The position numbers were made by a program, and so were the translations under genes. The notes beneath the pieces are model-generated. The model was not told where the DNA came from, did not search any database, and saw nothing but the letters and a program-made list of their open reading frames with translations. From Gammaproteobacteria bacterium (GTDB taxonomy: Bacteria > Pseudomonadota > Gammaproteobacteria > Berkiellales > Berkiellaceae): DNA of 64,000 nucleotides. Location of the stretch: NCBI GenBank assembly GCA_016191245.1, contig JACPOY010000021.1:124001-188000 (forward strand), read 5' to 3'. Below are positions 62,612-64,000 of this stretch, piece after piece; the first letter of the stretch is position 1; every line of letters starts with the position of its first letter.

Positions 62612-64000
62612 ATGTCAACTAAAGGCCCCAAAAAACATAAAGCAAAAAAATCTATTGAATTTCTTATCCCCGCAAATCATCGCCATGAATTTATTGATGA
62701 TATTATTTCTCAAATAACCGAAGAAACTATTCAAACGACAGGTACAGTTTTTAAATTAAAAGCTAAAAATTCTGATATTACCTACCATATTATTGTTTCT
62801 AAAAATTCAACGACAGGTGAAATTGAATATCACGCATACGATCCCAAATTCGAGAAATTAAAGCTCGGCAAAGGGGCGCAAGGCGAAGTTGTCATTGCTC
62901 AGAATTTAATAACAGGAGCATTAGTGGCTGTTAAATGTCAGCAAACCTATGGATTTAACGACGAAGTTACAAGAGAAAGAGAAAACCTCTTACGCGTTAA
63001 GCAATTAATTGGTACCGCTGTTGATGAAGAAAGTATTGAATATACTATTATGGAATATAACAGAGGGTATAATTTGCTTGATAAGCTTTATAATAAAGAT
63101 AAAACAAAAGATCGTGAATCAGTTGAATATTTTAGTAAAAAAGAACTGAATTTTATAGAAAAGGCAGAATTAATTTGTTTAACTTTAGAAGCTATTATCT
63201 GGTTACATGAAGACATTGGTATTGTTCATCGAGATATTAAACCAGATAACCTTATTTTGCTCGAACGCTTGAGAGGAAATAAATTAAAATTTGTCGATTT
63301 TGGTAGTGCAATTGATCCGAAAACGATGACGGCCAAAAATATTGCAATCTTCAAACAATTTGTCGGTACTTTTGGTTATGCACCTCCTGAATTAAATGTG
63401 GAACAAAGTAAAAGAGAACCTTATAGCTTTGCAAGTGATATTTTTGCATTAGGTATTGTTATTGCCGAGATATTAACTTGCCATAATTATCAAGCAGCGC
63501 TAAGAACGCATAGGTTAAAGCAACAGGGTAGTGATACTTCTGAAGAATTATCATTAGATGACATTAAAAAAATGATGCCAGATGCTTTTAAATGTGAAAA
63601 TTTACGTGTGCTTCCAAGTGAACAAAAACTATTAGAGGAACTTTTAGCTTTAATATCACTTTGTACAAATACAACTATAGAATTTCGTCCATCGATTGAT
63701 AATGTAAAGAAATATCTACCTTCGCTTGTTCGCAAAATTGATCAATTAAAGATGACACAGCTAGAATCAGCAGAAGATAGATTCGCGAAATATAAACAGT
63801 TAAAACGACAAAATTCTGTATTATTGCTAAGTGATGCTCAATTAGCAACACCACAAGTTGAAGAAAAAGGAGTGACATTTGAAAAGCAAGCTGAGGAAAA
63901 AGAAAAATCTGCTAAAAAATCAAGCACGAAAACAAAATCTAAAAGGGAACATCTTAAACGCTCATCTTCAGTCAGCAAATTAAAAGATAAAGTAAAAAAA
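62612..64000 (+). CDS. Eukaryotic-like Ser/Thr protein kinase, partial; effector candidate
   Basis: The gene runs off the window after 463 codons with no stop. The N-terminal 18 residues are Lys-rich (KGPKKHKAKK), like a nuclear-localisation signal. A Hanks-type kinase domain (about 80-360) has the Gly-rich loop GKGAQGEV (86-93), Lys108 in VAVK, HRDIKPDN (206-213), DFG (229-231) and APPE (257-260). These are all residues expected of an active kinase. The visible C-terminal region (about 385-463) is Lys/Ser-rich and resembles a disordered tail. Legionellales inject such kinases (LegK family) into hosts, so an effector role is plausible. No signal peptide or membrane anchor is visible. Confidence 0.9.
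   Translation, partial: MSTKGPKKHKAKKSIEFLIPANHRHEFIDDIISQITEETIQTTGTVFKLKAKNSDITYHIIVSKNSTTGEIEYHAYDPKFEKLKLGKGAQGEVVIAQNLITGALVAVKCQQTYGFNDEVTRERENLLRVKQLIGTAVDEESIEYTIMEYNRGYNLLDKLYNKDKTKDRESVEYFSKKELNFIEKAELICLTLEAIIWLHEDIGIVHRDIKPDNLILLERLRGNKLKFVDFGSAIDPKTMTAKNIAIFKQFVGTFGYAPPELNVEQSKREPYSFASDIFALGIVIAEILTCHNYQAALRTHRLKQQGSDTSEELSLDDIKKMMPDAFKCENLRVLPSEQKLLEELLALISLCTNTTIEFRPSIDNVKKYLPSLVRKIDQLKMTQLESAEDRFAKYKQLKRQNSVLLLSDAQLATPQVEEKGVTFEKQAEEKEKSAKKSSTKTKSKREHLKRSSSVSKLKDKVKK

Overview
The window is a low-GC, gene-dense stretch of a gammaproteobacterial chromosome. Several gene orders match those of gammaproteobacteria: rluD-pgeF-clpB, lpxH-ppiB next to tRNA-synthetase genes, pepA-valS divergent from lptFG, yajC-secD-secF, iscRSUA-hscBA-fdx-iscX-ndk-rlmN-pilW, and hisS-yfgM-bamB-der. 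A protein of the IcmL/DotI family (23093..23761) and a scatter of single eukaryote-like genes point to Legionellales, i.e. an intracellular bacterium with a Dot/Icm type IVB secretion system. The eukaryote-like genes include a Ulp1-type SUMO protease with SUMO-interacting and nuclear-localisation-like motifs and a Ser/Thr kinase with a basic N-terminus. These would suit an organism that acts on the host nucleus, such as Candidatus Berkiella. The species-level suggestion is inference only.

Layout. 1-6.8 kb: rluD end, pgeF, clpB behind a sigma-32-type promoter, an SDF-family symporter, a DUF455 ferritin-like protein and small orphans. 6.8-12 kb: lpxH-ppiB (minus) divergent from gltX, then a DUF559 endonuclease gene surrounded by palindromic repeats, then cysS. 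12-16.9 kb: an ankyrin protein with a possible TraB/ChaN-like domain, a 519-aa orphan, an aminotransferase, a DUF4124 and a DUF3579 protein. 17-25.7 kb: pssA-holD, a possible RHH-RelE fusion, a DASS transporter, prfC, a COG3687 protein, the IcmL-like protein, an esterase and a fatty-acid desaturase. 25.7-34.2 kb: the Ulp1-like protease, valS-pepA, lptF-lptG and an RDD protein. 34.3-41.2 kb: a nucleotide-sugar dehydrogenase and a 1770-aa orphan. 41.2-47.5 kb: tRNA-Leu(CAA), yajC-secD-secF, a possible cysteine protease, a class-I glutamine amidotransferase-like hydrolase and suhB. 47.5-56.6 kb: trmJ and the complete ISC operon with an extra 80-aa gene between iscR and iscS, then ndk, rlmN and pilW. 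56.6-64 kb: two orphans where rodZ and ispG are often found, hisS-yfgM-bamB-der, and a Ser/Thr kinase gene that runs off the end.

The most unusual structure is a family of 37-bp GC-rich palindromic repeats. Four sites hold inverted pairs with spacers of 26 to 28 bp (REPIN-like), and there are several single copies. One copy is inserted in frame inside pgeF. Two others supply the C-terminus and stop codon of a DUF559 endonuclease gene and of an esterase gene, in the same reading frame. The DUF559 gene sits in the densest repeat cluster and its 3' end is duplicated together with a repeat. This makes the nuclease a candidate partner in spreading the repeat, although no mobility was shown.

No complete insertion sequence, CRISPR array, rRNA gene or prophage was seen.
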